From contig NZ_FNKP01000003.1 in the NCBI RefSeq assembly GCF_900099835.1, positions 620,001 through 684,000 of the forward strand: 64,000 bases of DNA. Reading direction: 5' to 3'. Below the pieces are notes generated by a model. That model worked only from the letters and a program-made list of their open reading frames with translations, had not been told where the DNA came from and did not search any database. The DNA is from Paraburkholderia fungorum (lineage in GTDB: Bacteria > Pseudomonadota > Gammaproteobacteria > Burkholderiales > Burkholderiaceae). Below, piece by piece: positions 43,380 to 52,292 of the stretch. The position numbers were made by a program, and so were the translations under genes. Each line of letters starts with the position of its first letter. The first letter of the stretch is position 1.

Positions 43380-43539
43380 TAGACGAACGAAGAAGATCGG
43401 CGCGACAGAAATAGATAAGCAACGCGCTCGCCTTCGTCACCGATTAGCGCGCGGTGCTGTGTAAAGCGAAGGGAGTTGAACGGAGTCGGAAGAGACAAAG
43501 GCGTGTGACGCTATTCGACTGGCAACGCAGATGCAAAGC

Positions 43540-43580
43540 CGGGTCGGCTCCATCGTCACGTAGGACGCAGAACCGACCCG
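43540..43580 (-). terminator. Possible terminator of the repeat-protein gene
   Basis: CGGGTCGG (43540-43547) and CCGACCCG (43573-43580) form a perfect 8-bp stem, 18 bp after the stop of the minus-strand repeat gene. The minus strand then continues into GCTTTGC with only a short T-run, so strength is uncertain. Confidence 0.4.
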
Positions 43581-43597
43581 TTGAAATCGCCGCCCGA

Positions 43598-46228
43598 TTA
43601 TTTAGGCAGCGCACCTGTTACGGCAGTGAGCAGATTCGTCACGGGAGCGAGCGCGGTGCTGCCGGTACCCGTGTGCGAAACCGTCGAGTTCAGCGATGCG
43701 ACAAGTCCGGTAACGGGCGTCAGCAAGCCCGATGCCGTCGAACCGGCCGTGCCGTTCACTGCGGCGGTGGCACCGGCGCCTGCGCTAACGACGTTGCTCG
43801 AGACACTGACACCAGCGCCAATTGCGCCTGTGGCCGAGGCAACGATCCCCCCGGTCGATGCGAGCGTGGTGCCGAGCGTGGCTGTCACTGTCGTCGTGAG
43901 CGGCACGATCGGGATGGCCTTACCGATACTCGACAACGTGCCGGTCAGCGACCCGGCGCTTCCCGTGATGGTGTTGAGTGCGCTGGTGATCGGCACGATC
44001 GGGTTGGCACTGGACAGGGCGCTGGTCACGCCACTCACCGTGGTGCCCAGCGGAGTGACTACTGAGTTGAGCGCGGTGGTGACGGGCGCGATCGGGTTGG
44101 TTCCGGCTGCGCCTGCGAGGGTGCTGGTTACCGAGTTGACCACGCCTGTTATCGGAGCCAGCGGGTTGCTTCCTGCTGCGCCTGCAAGGGTGCTGGTTAC
44201 TGAATTCACCACGCCCGTTACCGGAGCTAGCGGGTTACTTCCTGCCGCGCCTGCGAGCGTGCTGGTTACTGAATTAACCACACCCGTTACCGGAGCCAGC
44301 GGATCACTTCCAGAGGCACCGGCCAGCGTACCTGTCACCGAGTTGACGAGGCCTGTTACTGGGGCCAGCGGGTTGCTTCCTGCTGCGCCTGCGAGTGTGC
44401 TGGTCACCGAGTTGACCACACCCGTCACCGGAGCCAGCGGATCACTTCCAACTGCACCAGCCAGCGTGCCCGTCACCGAGTTGACGAGACCTGTTACTGG
44501 CGCAAGCGGGTTGCTTCCTGCTGCGCCTGCGAGTGTGCTCGTCACAGAGTTGACCACACCCGTCACCGGAGCCAGCGGATCACTTCCAGCTGCACCAGCC
44601 AGCGTACCCGTCACCGAGTTGACGAGACCTGTTACCGGCGCAAGCGGGTTGCTTCCCGCTGCGCCTGCGAGCGTGCTCGTCACAGAGTTGACAACGCCCG
44701 TCACCGGAGCCAGCGGATCAGTTCCAGCTGCACCAGCCAGCGTCCCTGTCACCGAGTTGACGAGGCCTGTTACCGGCGCAAGCGGGTTGCTTCCTGCTGC
44801 GCCTGCGAGCGTGCTCGTCACAGAGTTGACCACACCCGTCACCGGAGCCAGCGGATCACTTCCAGCTGCACCGGCCAGCGTACCCGTCACCGAGTTGACG
44901 AGGCCCGTTACCGGGGCAAGCGGATTACTTCCCGCTGCGCCTGCAAGCGTGCTGGTTACCGAGTTGACCACGCCCGTCACCGGAGCCAGCGGATCATTTC
45001 CAGCCACGCCCCCAAGCGCCCCCGTCAAAGAATTCACGGTTCCAGCGAGTGTGCTCGTTCCCGAGTTGACCGCATTCGTGACCACGCCTACGGTGGAGTC
45101 GACGGTATTCGTCACATTGGCCGTCGTCGCATTGACGGCCGTCGTCAAGGCGCCGGCTTCGGAGTTGACCGAATTCGCGAGCGCACCTGTAGTCGCATTT
45201 ATCGAGTTCGATAAATTGCTGGTTGTCGAGTTAGCCGCGTTCGTCAGCGTACCCGTCACGGAATTCAGTACGCTCGAAACCGGAGCAAGAGGATTGCTGC
45301 TTGCAACATTCGACAGCGAAGCGGTCACCGCATTCACGACGCCACTAACCGGCGCCAGCGGATCCGCCCCACCTGCCCCGGCTAACGTACTCGTGATCGT
45401 CCCGATCGCTCCGGTAACCGGCGCCAACGGATTGCTCCCCGCCGCGCCCGACAGCGCGCCTGTCACCGCCCCAACCGCGCCCGTAACCGGCGCCAGCGGA
45501 TCCGTCCCACCTGCCCCGGCCAACGTACTCGTGATCGTCCCGATCGCTCCGGTAACCGGCGCCAACGGATTGCTTCCCGCCGCGCCCGACAACGCGCCTG
45601 TCACCGCCCCAAGCGCGCCCGTAACCGGCGCCAGTGGATCCGTCCCACCTGCCCCGGCCAACGTACCCGTGATTGCCCCAATCGCCCCCGTAACCGGTGC
45701 CAACGGATTGCTTCCCGCCGCGCCCGACAGCGCGCCTGTCACCGCCCCAATCGCGCCCGTAACCGGCGCCAGCGGATCCGCCCCACCTGCCCCGGCCAAC
45801 GTACTCGTGATCGTCCCGATCGCTCCGGTAACCGGCGCCAACGGATTGCTTCCCGCCGCCCCCGACAATGCCCCAGTCACCGCCCCAACCGCGCCCGTAA
45901 CCGGCGCCAGCACCCCGCTCCCGCCAACCCCCGACAAGCTCCCCAACGATCCCAAAATCCCCGTCAACGGCGCCAACGGCTGGTTGCCCAGGCTAATGGC
46001 AAAACCGCCTGCTCCGCCCAAGGCCACGGTCACGCCGCTGATCGACGTCACGCTGCCTGCCGCGCCGCCCACCGCTATTGATCCGGGCGTCGCGATCGCG
46101 CCGAGCACCAGGCCCGTGCTCGGCGTGGTCGAATCTGCCAGAGCCGCCCCGCTCGCAGCCATACCAAACGCGGCGGCCGCGCAAAACGCGATTGCCGTAA
46201 CCGCCGTGCCTGCGAAATTCTTATCCAT
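43598..46228 (-). CDS. Large exported 23-residue-repeat protein, function unknown
   Basis: Exported protein of 876 residues. The signal peptide ends AALA-D near residue 31. Residues 32-105 form a Gly/Ala/Val-rich head. Residues 106-334 hold ten 23-residue repeats beginning PLAPVTG. Residues 333-409 hold seven 11-residue repeats (pattern NSxTxxLxxxV). Residues 413-711 hold 13 more 23-residue repeats, and a degenerate tail runs to the end (LPK). No membrane anchor, LPXTG or autotransporter domain is visible. The start has AAGGGGA upstream of two ATGs (46234 and 46228); I use the second. Similar Burkholderia proteins are sometimes labelled collagen-like, but there is no Gly-X-Y here. A surface or matrix role is only a guess. 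Confidence 0.75.
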   Translation of the reverse strand: MDKNFAGTAVTAIAFCAAAAFGMAASGAALADSTTPSTGLVLGAIATPGSIAVGGAAGSVTSISGVTVALGGAGGFAISLGNQPLAPLTGILGSLGSLSGVGGSGVLAPVTGAVGAVTGALSGAAGSNPLAPVTGAIGTITSTLAGAGGADPLAPVTGAIGAVTGALSGAAGSNPLAPVTGAIGAITGTLAGAGGTDPLAPVTGALGAVTGALSGAAGSNPLAPVTGAIGTITSTLAGAGGTDPLAPVTGAVGAVTGALSGAAGSNPLAPVTGAIGTITSTLAGAGGADPLAPVSGVVNAVTASLSNVASSNPLAPVSSVLNSVTGTLTNAANSTTSNLSNSINATTGALANSVNSEAGALTTAVNATTANVTNTVDSTVGVVTNAVNSGTSTLAGTVNSLTGALGGVAGNDPLAPVTGVVNSVTSTLAGAAGSNPLAPVTGLVNSVTGTLAGAAGSDPLAPVTGVVNSVTSTLAGAAGSNPLAPVTGLVNSVTGTLAGAAGTDPLAPVTGVVNSVTSTLAGAAGSNPLAPVTGLVNSVTGTLAGAAGSDPLAPVTGVVNSVTSTLAGAAGSNPLAPVTGLVNSVTGTLAGAVGSDPLAPVTGVVNSVTSTLAGAAGSNPLAPVTGLVNSVTGTLAGASGSDPLAPVTGVVNSVTSTLAGAAGSNPLAPVTGVVNSVTSTLAGAAGSNPLAPITGVVNSVTSTLAGAAGTNPIAPVTTALNSVVTPLGTTVSGVTSALSSANPIVPITSALNTITGSAGSLTGTLSSIGKAIPIVPLTTTVTATLGTTLASTGGIVASATGAIGAGVSVSSNVVSAGAGATAAVNGTAGSTASGLLTPVTGLVASLNSTVSHTGTGSTALAPVTNLLTAVTGALPK
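44096..44992 (-). repeat. Repeat block 2: 13 copies of a 69-bp coding repeat
   Basis: Thirteen near-identical 69-bp units encode residues 413-711 of the exported protein. Two unit types alternate for most of the block (VVNSVTSTLAG and LVNSVTGTLAG), giving a 138-bp higher-order repeat. The last two or three copies break the alternation. The DNA similarity is high enough for recombination to change copy number. Confidence 0.9.
45002..45232 (-). repeat. Hendecad linker: seven 33-bp coding repeats
   Basis: Residues 333-409 fall into seven 11-residue units, such as NATTGALANSV, NSEAGALTTAV and NATTANVTNTV. Hendecads with spaced hydrophobics are typical of right-handed coiled coils. The DNA is diverged between units, so this part looks older than the flanking blocks. 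Confidence 0.7.
45227..45913 (-). repeat. Repeat block 1: ten copies of a 69-bp coding repeat
   Basis: Ten units encode residues 106-334. Eight are close copies that alternate between an AVTGALSGAAGSN form and an ITSTLAGAGG form; the last two (beginning PLAPVSG and PLAPVSS) are diverged and lead into the hendecads. Confidence 0.88.
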
Positions 46229-46719
46229 CTCCATTCCCCTTTTTGTGTTGACGAGTGCCGCGCTGTTGAGTGCACGGCAAGCAATTGCAGAGAACGTGCC
46301 AATTTGCGCAACGTCCCTGCAGACGGGCGATGTAGAGACACAGCCCGCGTCAAACGTAGGGAGAACCACGACGGATTACTTCGATAGATTGCCTGATGTC
46401 ACGTGAGAAACGGGCGATGTTCCGAGCCCACGTAACGTGACGCGCCCCATTTCCAATCCTGAAGCGGCGACAGATATCAACAGCATCAAATAACGTCTGC
46501 TGCTGATTCCAAACTAAACAACACGACCTCCAACCAGGCCGAATGAAAATTCATAACGCATCGCCAGACAGGGTCGATCACGACTCAAGCAGGAAATCTC
46601 ATGGCGGTTCCAAGCATAGAGTCGTCAGCGATCGGCAGAGAAACCCGCGCCGTCAGTTGGAAGTAAAAATAAGCGCCACCCGCTTTGCACTGCACGACAC
46701 CATCAAACCTTGACGCTCG
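46229..46719. promoter_or_regulatory. Upstream region of the repeat-protein gene
   Basis: This gap of about 490 bp holds the promoter of the repeat-protein gene and the 3' flank of the MFS gene. I see no further gene and no clear -35/-10 pair. Base composition is lower in GC than in the flanking genes. Confidence 0.4.
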
Positions 46720-48150
46720 TCACCCAGCACCCTTTCGTCGATGCCCGGTTACGTGATTGCCTGCATCGGGCGACAAAGAAAACACGTCGGCAATCGCGAT
46801 CACACTGAACACCGCCACCAGCACAAACGCAATGCTGAAGTCGGACGGCGTCAACGACTGGCCATCGTGGCCGTGCCACCACGCGGCGATCCGCAATGCA
46901 ATCGCACCGGCCGCGACGCCCATGCCCATGGTCATCTGGCCCAGCGTGCTCGATAAGGTCGACGCGCCGCTCATCTGCTGCTTCGGGACATCGGCGAAAC
47001 CGAGCGTATTGATCGCGGTGAATTGCAACGACCGCGCTACGCCGCTCACGAACAGCGCAAACAGAATCCAGCCGGATGCCGTCGAAGGCCTCAGCAAACT
47101 CATGCTCGCCAGCGTCACCGCGGCAAACGCGCCGTTGAACACGAGCACCGTTCTGAACCCGAAGCGCCGAAGGATTTGTGTCGTAACGAGTTTGGTCGAC
47201 AGGTTGCCCGCGAATACCGCGAGCGTCAGCAAGCCCGACTGAAACGGGTTCATGCCGAAGCCGACCTGAAACATCAACGGCAGAAGAAACGGTACTGCAC
47301 CGATCGAGATCCTGAACAGCGATCCGCCGCAAATCGACACCATGAATGTCTTGATCCTGAACGCCGACAGATCGATCATCGGATGCGCGCTGCGTTGCAA
47401 ATGAAACCACGCCGCCACGCAAGCCGCGAGACCGATCGCCAGAAACAGCAGCGATGAATGCCACGACGTGCCGACGCGGCCGATCGCCTCCATCGCATAC
47501 ATGACGCAGGTGCCCGCGACGCCGGTCAGCACGAAACCCAGCGCGTCGAACGGACGGCAATCTGCTTCGCGTTCGGTGTTGATGAAGCGCCAGGCGAGCA
47601 CTATTCCAAGCAAACCGAGCGGCACGTTCAGATAGAAAATCCAGCGCCACGACGAGTACGTCGTGATGAATCCGCCGAGTGGCGGTCCGAGCACTGGCGC
47701 AATCAACCCGGGCCACGTGATGATCGAAATCGCGCGCATCAGGTTTTCTTTGGGCGTGACGCGCAGCACCGCGAGCCGCCCGACCGGCACCATCATCGCG
47801 CCGCCGATGCCCTGCAAAATCCGCGCACCGGTGAACTCGACGAGGTTGTCGGTCATCCCGCAGAGCATCGATGCGCCGGTGAAAATGGCGAGCGCCGTGG
47901 CGAACACCGTGCGGACACCGACCCGATCGGCAATCCATCCGCTGATCGGGATAAACACGGCGAGCGTCAACAGATACGACGTGATGCCGATACTCAACTC
48001 CACCGGCCTGATATGAAACGACTGCGCCATTTGCGGCAACGCGGTCGCGATGATCGAACCGTCGAGGTTCTCCATGAACAACGCGGCCGCGACCAGCGAG
48101 GTAATTAGTGCGGAACTTCCCTGGCGCTCGGTGGCGGATGAAGCCGACAT
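46720..48150 (-). CDS. MFS transporter, EmrB/QacA-like (DHA2)
   Basis: Inner-membrane carrier of 476 residues with 13-14 predicted segments. It shows FMENLDGSIIATALPQMAQSF, the DHA2-style VGRLAVLRVTPKENLMRAISI and LGPPLGGFITTYSSWRWIFYLNVPLG. The preferred ATG at 48150 has GGGAG 9 bases upstream; a longer reading to 48201 adds an aromatic leader without a ribosome site. It stands alone without HlyD or outer-membrane partners. Substrate unknown. Confidence 0.86.
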   Translation of the reverse strand: MSASSATERQGSSALITSLVAAALFMENLDGSIIATALPQMAQSFHIRPVELSIGITSYLLTLAVFIPISGWIADRVGVRTVFATALAIFTGASMLCGMTDNLVEFTGARILQGIGGAMMVPVGRLAVLRVTPKENLMRAISIITWPGLIAPVLGPPLGGFITTYSSWRWIFYLNVPLGLLGIVLAWRFINTEREADCRPFDALGFVLTGVAGTCVMYAMEAIGRVGTSWHSSLLFLAIGLAACVAAWFHLQRSAHPMIDLSAFRIKTFMVSICGGSLFRISIGAVPFLLPLMFQVGFGMNPFQSGLLTLAVFAGNLSTKLVTTQILRRFGFRTVLVFNGAFAAVTLASMSLLRPSTASGWILFALFVSGVARSLQFTAINTLGFADVPKQQMSGASTLSSTLGQMTMGMGVAAGAIALRIAAWWHGHDGQSLTPSDFSIAFVLVAVFSVIAIADVFSLSPDAGNHVTGHRRKGAG

Positions 48151-48339
48151 CGGCAAATACTCCCTGAATTGCGGGCTGAAATAGCGAAAAAAACGAAACA
48201 TGCGGGCAACGGGGCTGCCCTGTCAGCGAGCCGCCTCGTTGTTCACGATTTTAAGGGTGAACCCTCGCGGCCAGTCTGTGTGTTCCTCGTGCGTACGCTG
48301 TCCCTCTGTAAGCGAAATGGAAACACCCGGCGATCGTCT

Positions 48340-48357
48340 GCGTAACAAAAGCGTCAT
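48340..48357 (+). promoter_or_regulatory. Possible Pho box upstream of the phosphate transporter
   Basis: Two 7-bp elements, GCGTAAC (48340-48346) and GCGTCAT (48351-48357), are separated by AAAA, giving the 11-bp period of PhoB sites (consensus CTGTCAT repeats). The match to the consensus is partial. The site lies about 90 bp upstream of the PiT start. Confidence 0.35.
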
Positions 48358-48447
48358 GGTAACGATTTACGATCGACTGTTCGCATTCACGGAGCAGTGT
48401 CGGCCGACATCCGCGAGTTGTCCCTCTCCTTCCCTAAGGGAGCGCGA

Positions 48448-49866
48448 ATGCTCGTGCACTTCACCCCGTCCTCGGGTATCGTCGTCGGCATGCTGGTGGT
48501 GTGCCTGGTCATGGTGCTCGTATTCGAAGCGACGAACGGTTTTCATGACACGTCGAACGCCGTCGCCACCGTCATCTACACGCAATCGCTGAAGCCCGTA
48601 CAAGCCGTCGTCTGGTCGGGCCTGCTGAACTTTATCGGCGTGATGGTGGGCGGTATCGCGGTCGCCTACGCGCTGGTCGAGATTCTCCCTCCCGATGTCC
48701 TGACTCCACCCGACGGCTCGCCCGCTGTGCCGATGCTCGTGTCGATCTTCGCGGCGGCACTGTTCTGGAACGTGCTGACGTGGGCTTTCGGCATTCCGAA
48801 TAGCAGTTCTCATTGCATCATCGGCGCGTTGATTGGCGTGGCCGTCGCCGACGCGCTTCTGAAATCGCGCAGCGTGGTTCAGGGCGTGGACTGGAAGCAG
48901 ATCATCACGGTACTCGAAGGACTCGCGCTATCGCCCGTGCTGGGCTTTCTGCTCGCGGGCGGCCTCTATGGCCTGCTGAAACTCATCGTGCGTAGCGGAC
49001 ATCTGTTCGAGCCGCCCAAGGAAGGCCAACCGCCGGTCTGGTGGCTGCGCGGCCTGCTGATACTCACATGCACGTCGGTCAGCTTTTCTCACGGCACCAA
49101 TGACGGCCAGAAAAGCATCGGCCTGATCATGCTGACGATCATTGGATTATTGCCCGCCGCCTATGCGCTCAATCCTGACGCGACCGGTCAACTGACGCAA
49201 CTGAGCGAGCATGCCGCAGCGGCAATTCCTCTCATCGAAAAATATGGCGACGACGTCAAGCCTCACGCGTTGCAGGCAGCGCAGATGCTGCGCGACGCGC
49301 GACCGTCGCTGCAAAAGCAGGCTTCGGAATTGCAATCGAAGGAACAGCATGTCGACGGCGAGCGAGCCACGCGCGCGCAATTGCGCGGCGCGATTTACGA
49401 CGTCGTATCGCAGATGAAGCACGTCGGCGAGGTCAAATCGGCGACGCCTGCCGACAAGAAAGAGGCAGCCGATCTTCTCAAACAGATGAGCCTGCCCGTT
49501 CAATACGCGCCGCTGTGGGTTCGTATGTTGAGTGCCGTCTGCCTGGGAATCGGCACGATGGTCGGCTATAAACGGGTGGTACGCACGCTCGGCGAGCGGA
49601 TCGGCAAACAGCACATGACGCCGGGTCAGGGTGCGAGCGCGGAGTTGATCGGCTCATTGCTGATCGGCACAGCGGGATTCACGGGGCTGCCGGTGAGCAC
49701 CACCCACATCATCACGTCAGGGATTGCGGGGACGATGGCGGTCGGCGGACAGGGGCTGCAACGCGGCATGATGGTTCGCATCGTGATCACGTGGCTGGTG
49801 ACGCTGCCGGTCACGATCGGCCTTTCTGCAGGGCTGTTTTATGTGCTGGCGAATCCGCGCTTCTAG
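48448..49866 (+). CDS. PiT-family inorganic phosphate transporter
   Basis: Inner-membrane phosphate:cation symporter of 472 residues. Both inverted PiT signatures are present: EATNGFHDTSNAVATVIYT near the N-terminus and SFSHGTNDGQKSIGLIML in the middle, with GIPNSSSHCIIGALIG and GLPVSTTHIITSGIAG. A hydrophilic cytoplasmic region of about 110 residues, rich in charged and Gln residues, separates the two halves. The ATG at 48448 has AAGGGAG 6 bases upstream. It is a single-gene unit. Confidence 0.92.
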   Translation: MLVHFTPSSGIVVGMLVVCLVMVLVFEATNGFHDTSNAVATVIYTQSLKPVQAVVWSGLLNFIGVMVGGIAVAYALVEILPPDVLTPPDGSPAVPMLVSIFAAALFWNVLTWAFGIPNSSSHCIIGALIGVAVADALLKSRSVVQGVDWKQIITVLEGLALSPVLGFLLAGGLYGLLKLIVRSGHLFEPPKEGQPPVWWLRGLLILTCTSVSFSHGTNDGQKSIGLIMLTIIGLLPAAYALNPDATGQLTQLSEHAAAAIPLIEKYGDDVKPHALQAAQMLRDARPSLQKQASELQSKEQHVDGERATRAQLRGAIYDVVSQMKHVGEVKSATPADKKEAADLLKQMSLPVQYAPLWVRMLSAVCLGIGTMVGYKRVVRTLGERIGKQHMTPGQGASAELIGSLLIGTAGFTGLPVSTTHIITSGIAGTMAVGGQGLQRGMMVRIVITWLVTLPVTIGLSAGLFYVLANPRF

Positions 49867-49939
49867 TCGCGGCGCCGACGCTTACGCCCGATAGACGGCG
49901 TGCCGGGTCATGCGGCCCAGAACGCCGTCGCAGCCGTTA

Positions 49940-50311
49940 CTACGACGAATGAACGGGCACGTTCTTCACGCCGATCGAGCCCAGCTTGAAGTCGCCGTAG
50001 CCGTTCCACTTGGTATCGACCCACAGGACCGCGGAGAACTGCTCCAGAAACGTTCCGATCGCGGGCGGCGGCAGGACGTGCGGATACGTGCCTTCGAGCA
50101 GCACGACATTGGTTTCCGACTGATTGCCAAGAGCGTGAATGGTGCCCGACACCCTGATCTCGGCATCCAGCGGCGGATTCGTCGCCTGCGTGATTCGGAC
50201 GATGCCCGACACGCTTCCCGACGGCGGATTGACCAGAAGCGAGAAGTGAAGGATCGGTGCTCCCGGAATGTTCTTTCCAGCAGTCCCGTCTACTTTGTAG
50301 AGTTGGTCCAT
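49940..50311 (-). CDS. DUF1842-like protein
   Basis: Small protein of 123 residues without signal peptide or membrane segment. The segment LHFSLLVNPPSGSVSGIVRITQATNPPLDAEIRVSG resembles DUF1842, a family seen mainly in Burkholderia and relatives and sometimes linked to secreted effectors or next to DUF1843. No DUF1843 gene is visible here. It sits alone between the PiT gene and a 476-bp gap, so its role cannot be inferred. Confidence 0.65.
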   Translation of the reverse strand: MDQLYKVDGTAGKNIPGAPILHFSLLVNPPSGSVSGIVRITQATNPPLDAEIRVSGTIHALGNQSETNVVLLEGTYPHVLPPPAIGTFLEQFSAVLWVDTKWNGYGDFKLGSIGVKNVPVHSS

Positions 50312-50787
50312 GATTATTTCCAGATTGTTCAGCGGTTAGTGAGCACAGCAATTGAATGCAGAAAACTAACGTCATAGAACGACAACTGGTTCGCCTCATC
50401 ACACGTTGGCGTGCGAAGGCGCATCGGCAATCTTGAACCCAAAGGGAAATCGGTGAATCCGAGGGGATATGTCTGTCCGGTTGCCTTCATTCGTCGCTGC
50501 AATGAAGAAGCAATCGTCAGAAAACGACAGCGCCACAAACGGTCAGGCGCCTGATTGAAGCCCTCGCTGCCTTTGGCCTTTATTTTTTTATCCGACCCAG
50601 CGAGAGACAGGATGCTATCGGCGGCAGACTCTCACAACCTGTCAACATTGCGAGGGAAAAAGATACTTCGCGGCCGTTCAATAGCAAAGAAGCTGTTTCC
50701 ATTAACGAATGACCAGCTTTTTACCATGCAGGCAGCGAGTGACCTCGCAAACCGAAGTCGACTCTGCCGCCTATAACCGTCCCCGTG
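50312..50787. other. Gap between the DUF1842-like and ACS-family genes
   Basis: No gene can be supported here. There is a 12-bp palindrome, TCAGGCGCCTGA (50543-50554), and a T-rich stretch (TTTATTTTTTTATC, about 50579-50592). These could end a plus-strand transcript, but no well-formed stem sits directly before the T-run. The region is lower in GC than its flanks. Confidence 0.4.
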
Positions 50788-52110
50788 TTATGCGGTCGCC
50801 ACTTGCGCGTCTTCCACAATCGGCTTGCGCGCCATGAACCAGTAGAACGGTGCTGCGCATGCCACAATGAACCCGCCCGAAATAAAGGCGAGTGCATACG
50901 AGCCAGTATGATCGACGATGAAGCCCGCCACGAGAGGCGAAAACGCGCCGCCGAAATAGCCGCCGAAGTTCTGAATCGCACTCACCGACGCCACCATCGA
51001 CGACGGCGCGATATCGGACGCCAGTGCCCAAGCCGAACCGATCATCGCGGCAAGAAACGCGAGGCCGACCGTGAACAGAACGAGCGTCGCATTCAACGAA
51101 TCGGCGAACGGCAATGCGACCGCGCACACGCCTGCACCGACGGCGCAACACGCAATCAACAGGCGCTTCGCGCCAATCGCCGTAGCGAGATGGCGATCGA
51201 CAAGCTTCTTCGCCAGATACCCGATCGCGATTTCACCCAGTGCGCCACCAACCCAGGGAATGCCCGCGACGGCACCGAGTTGTGCAAACGAGATATGGAA
51301 CCGGTCGAGCAGATACAGCGGCAAGAACACAAGAAAAATGTTCCAGAGCCAGATCGTGCAGAAGTACCCGAGAATCATCCCCCACACGCTACGGCGCACA
51401 AAAAGCCCACGCCATTTGAGCGAGGACGTCGCGAGCGAACGCTCATGGCCGCCGCCGCCCGCTTCGATGTATCCGAGTTCGTCTTTCGATAAGCGCTTGC
51501 TGTCGCGTGGATTGCGATACAGCATCAGGAACAGCAGCGCGAAGGCAATCCCGAACGCGCCTGTTACGTGAAAGAGCGAGCGCCAACCGAACGCAATCAT
51601 CAACGCAACGAGTAGTGCGGGAGCCAGCGCGGGTCCCCATTTCGATGACGAGTCCCAGATGCCGGTCGCAAAGCCGCGCTCCTTGGCGGGAAACCACGCC
51701 GCGGTTATTTTTGCCGCGGTCGGCCAGCACGGCGCTTCGCCCACGGCGAGCAATGCACGCATCACCACCAGCGCAGCGATCGAACCCACCACGCCCGTTA
51801 GCCACGTCGCGATACTCCACCAGATCATGCCGATAGCGTACGCACGCTTCGCGCCGAATCGATCGATCAGCCATCCTGCTGGCAACTGCATCATCGCGTA
51901 GGTCCACGCGAATACGCTGCCGAGCAGACCAATTTGTGTGCGGGTCAGGCCGAGCTCCTGAATCATTCCAGGCGCCGCAATCGACAGACTTGCACGATCC
52001 AGATAATTGATGATGCCGCCCATTAGCAGCCAGATCAGCACATGCCAGCGGTAACTCATGCGAGTGGTTTGACTCGCGGCGGGCGATACGGGAATGGTTT
52101 GCTTGTCCAA
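50788..52110 (-). CDS. MFS transporter, anion:cation symporter (ACS) family
   Basis: Inner-membrane carrier of 440 residues with 12 predicted segments. It shows the ACS pattern GGIINYLDRASLSIAAPGMIQELGLTRTQIGLLGSVFAWTYAMMQLPAGWLIDRFGAKRAYAIGMIWW and GEAPCWPTAAKITAAWFPAKERG. The family includes GudP, ExuT and phthalate or tartrate carriers for organic anions. The SDR gene next door (182 bp upstream, same strand) may act on the imported acid. Substrate unknown. Confidence 0.87.
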   Translation of the reverse strand: MDKQTIPVSPAASQTTRMSYRWHVLIWLLMGGIINYLDRASLSIAAPGMIQELGLTRTQIGLLGSVFAWTYAMMQLPAGWLIDRFGAKRAYAIGMIWWSIATWLTGVVGSIAALVVMRALLAVGEAPCWPTAAKITAAWFPAKERGFATGIWDSSSKWGPALAPALLVALMIAFGWRSLFHVTGAFGIAFALLFLMLYRNPRDSKRLSKDELGYIEAGGGGHERSLATSSLKWRGLFVRRSVWGMILGYFCTIWLWNIFLVFLPLYLLDRFHISFAQLGAVAGIPWVGGALGEIAIGYLAKKLVDRHLATAIGAKRLLIACCAVGAGVCAVALPFADSLNATLVLFTVGLAFLAAMIGSAWALASDIAPSSMVASVSAIQNFGGYFGGAFSPLVAGFIVDHTGSYALAFISGGFIVACAAPFYWFMARKPIVEDAQVATA

Positions 52111-52292
52111 CTCGTGTCTCCGTCCGGATGGCCGTTGTGGCCATTCATCGTTGTTTTTGGCGTGTCGCCGCGTTGTGCGTTGTTCGTCTGCGAACGCACT
52201 GCACGCCAGTGTACGGACGGAAACCTTTCTACTCCAATGTCGAAACCGAATGGGTCGATACCGTTTCCGTTATCGACTCGTGCTGACTGGCG

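Noticed and set aside
43598..46228. Collagen-like classification of the repeat protein
   Set aside because: The repeats do not follow Gly-X-Y; the period is 23 residues with PLAPVTG, and a hendecad part.
43581..46406. Plus-strand 941-codon frame over the repeat gene as a gene in its own right
   Set aside because: It has no signal peptide or ribosome site and consists only of the reverse complement of the 69-bp repeats, while the minus strand has both signals.
50555..50776. Plus-strand 73-codon frame in the gap before the ACS carrier gene
   Set aside because: No ribosome site or recognisable composition; it crosses a T-rich stretch.
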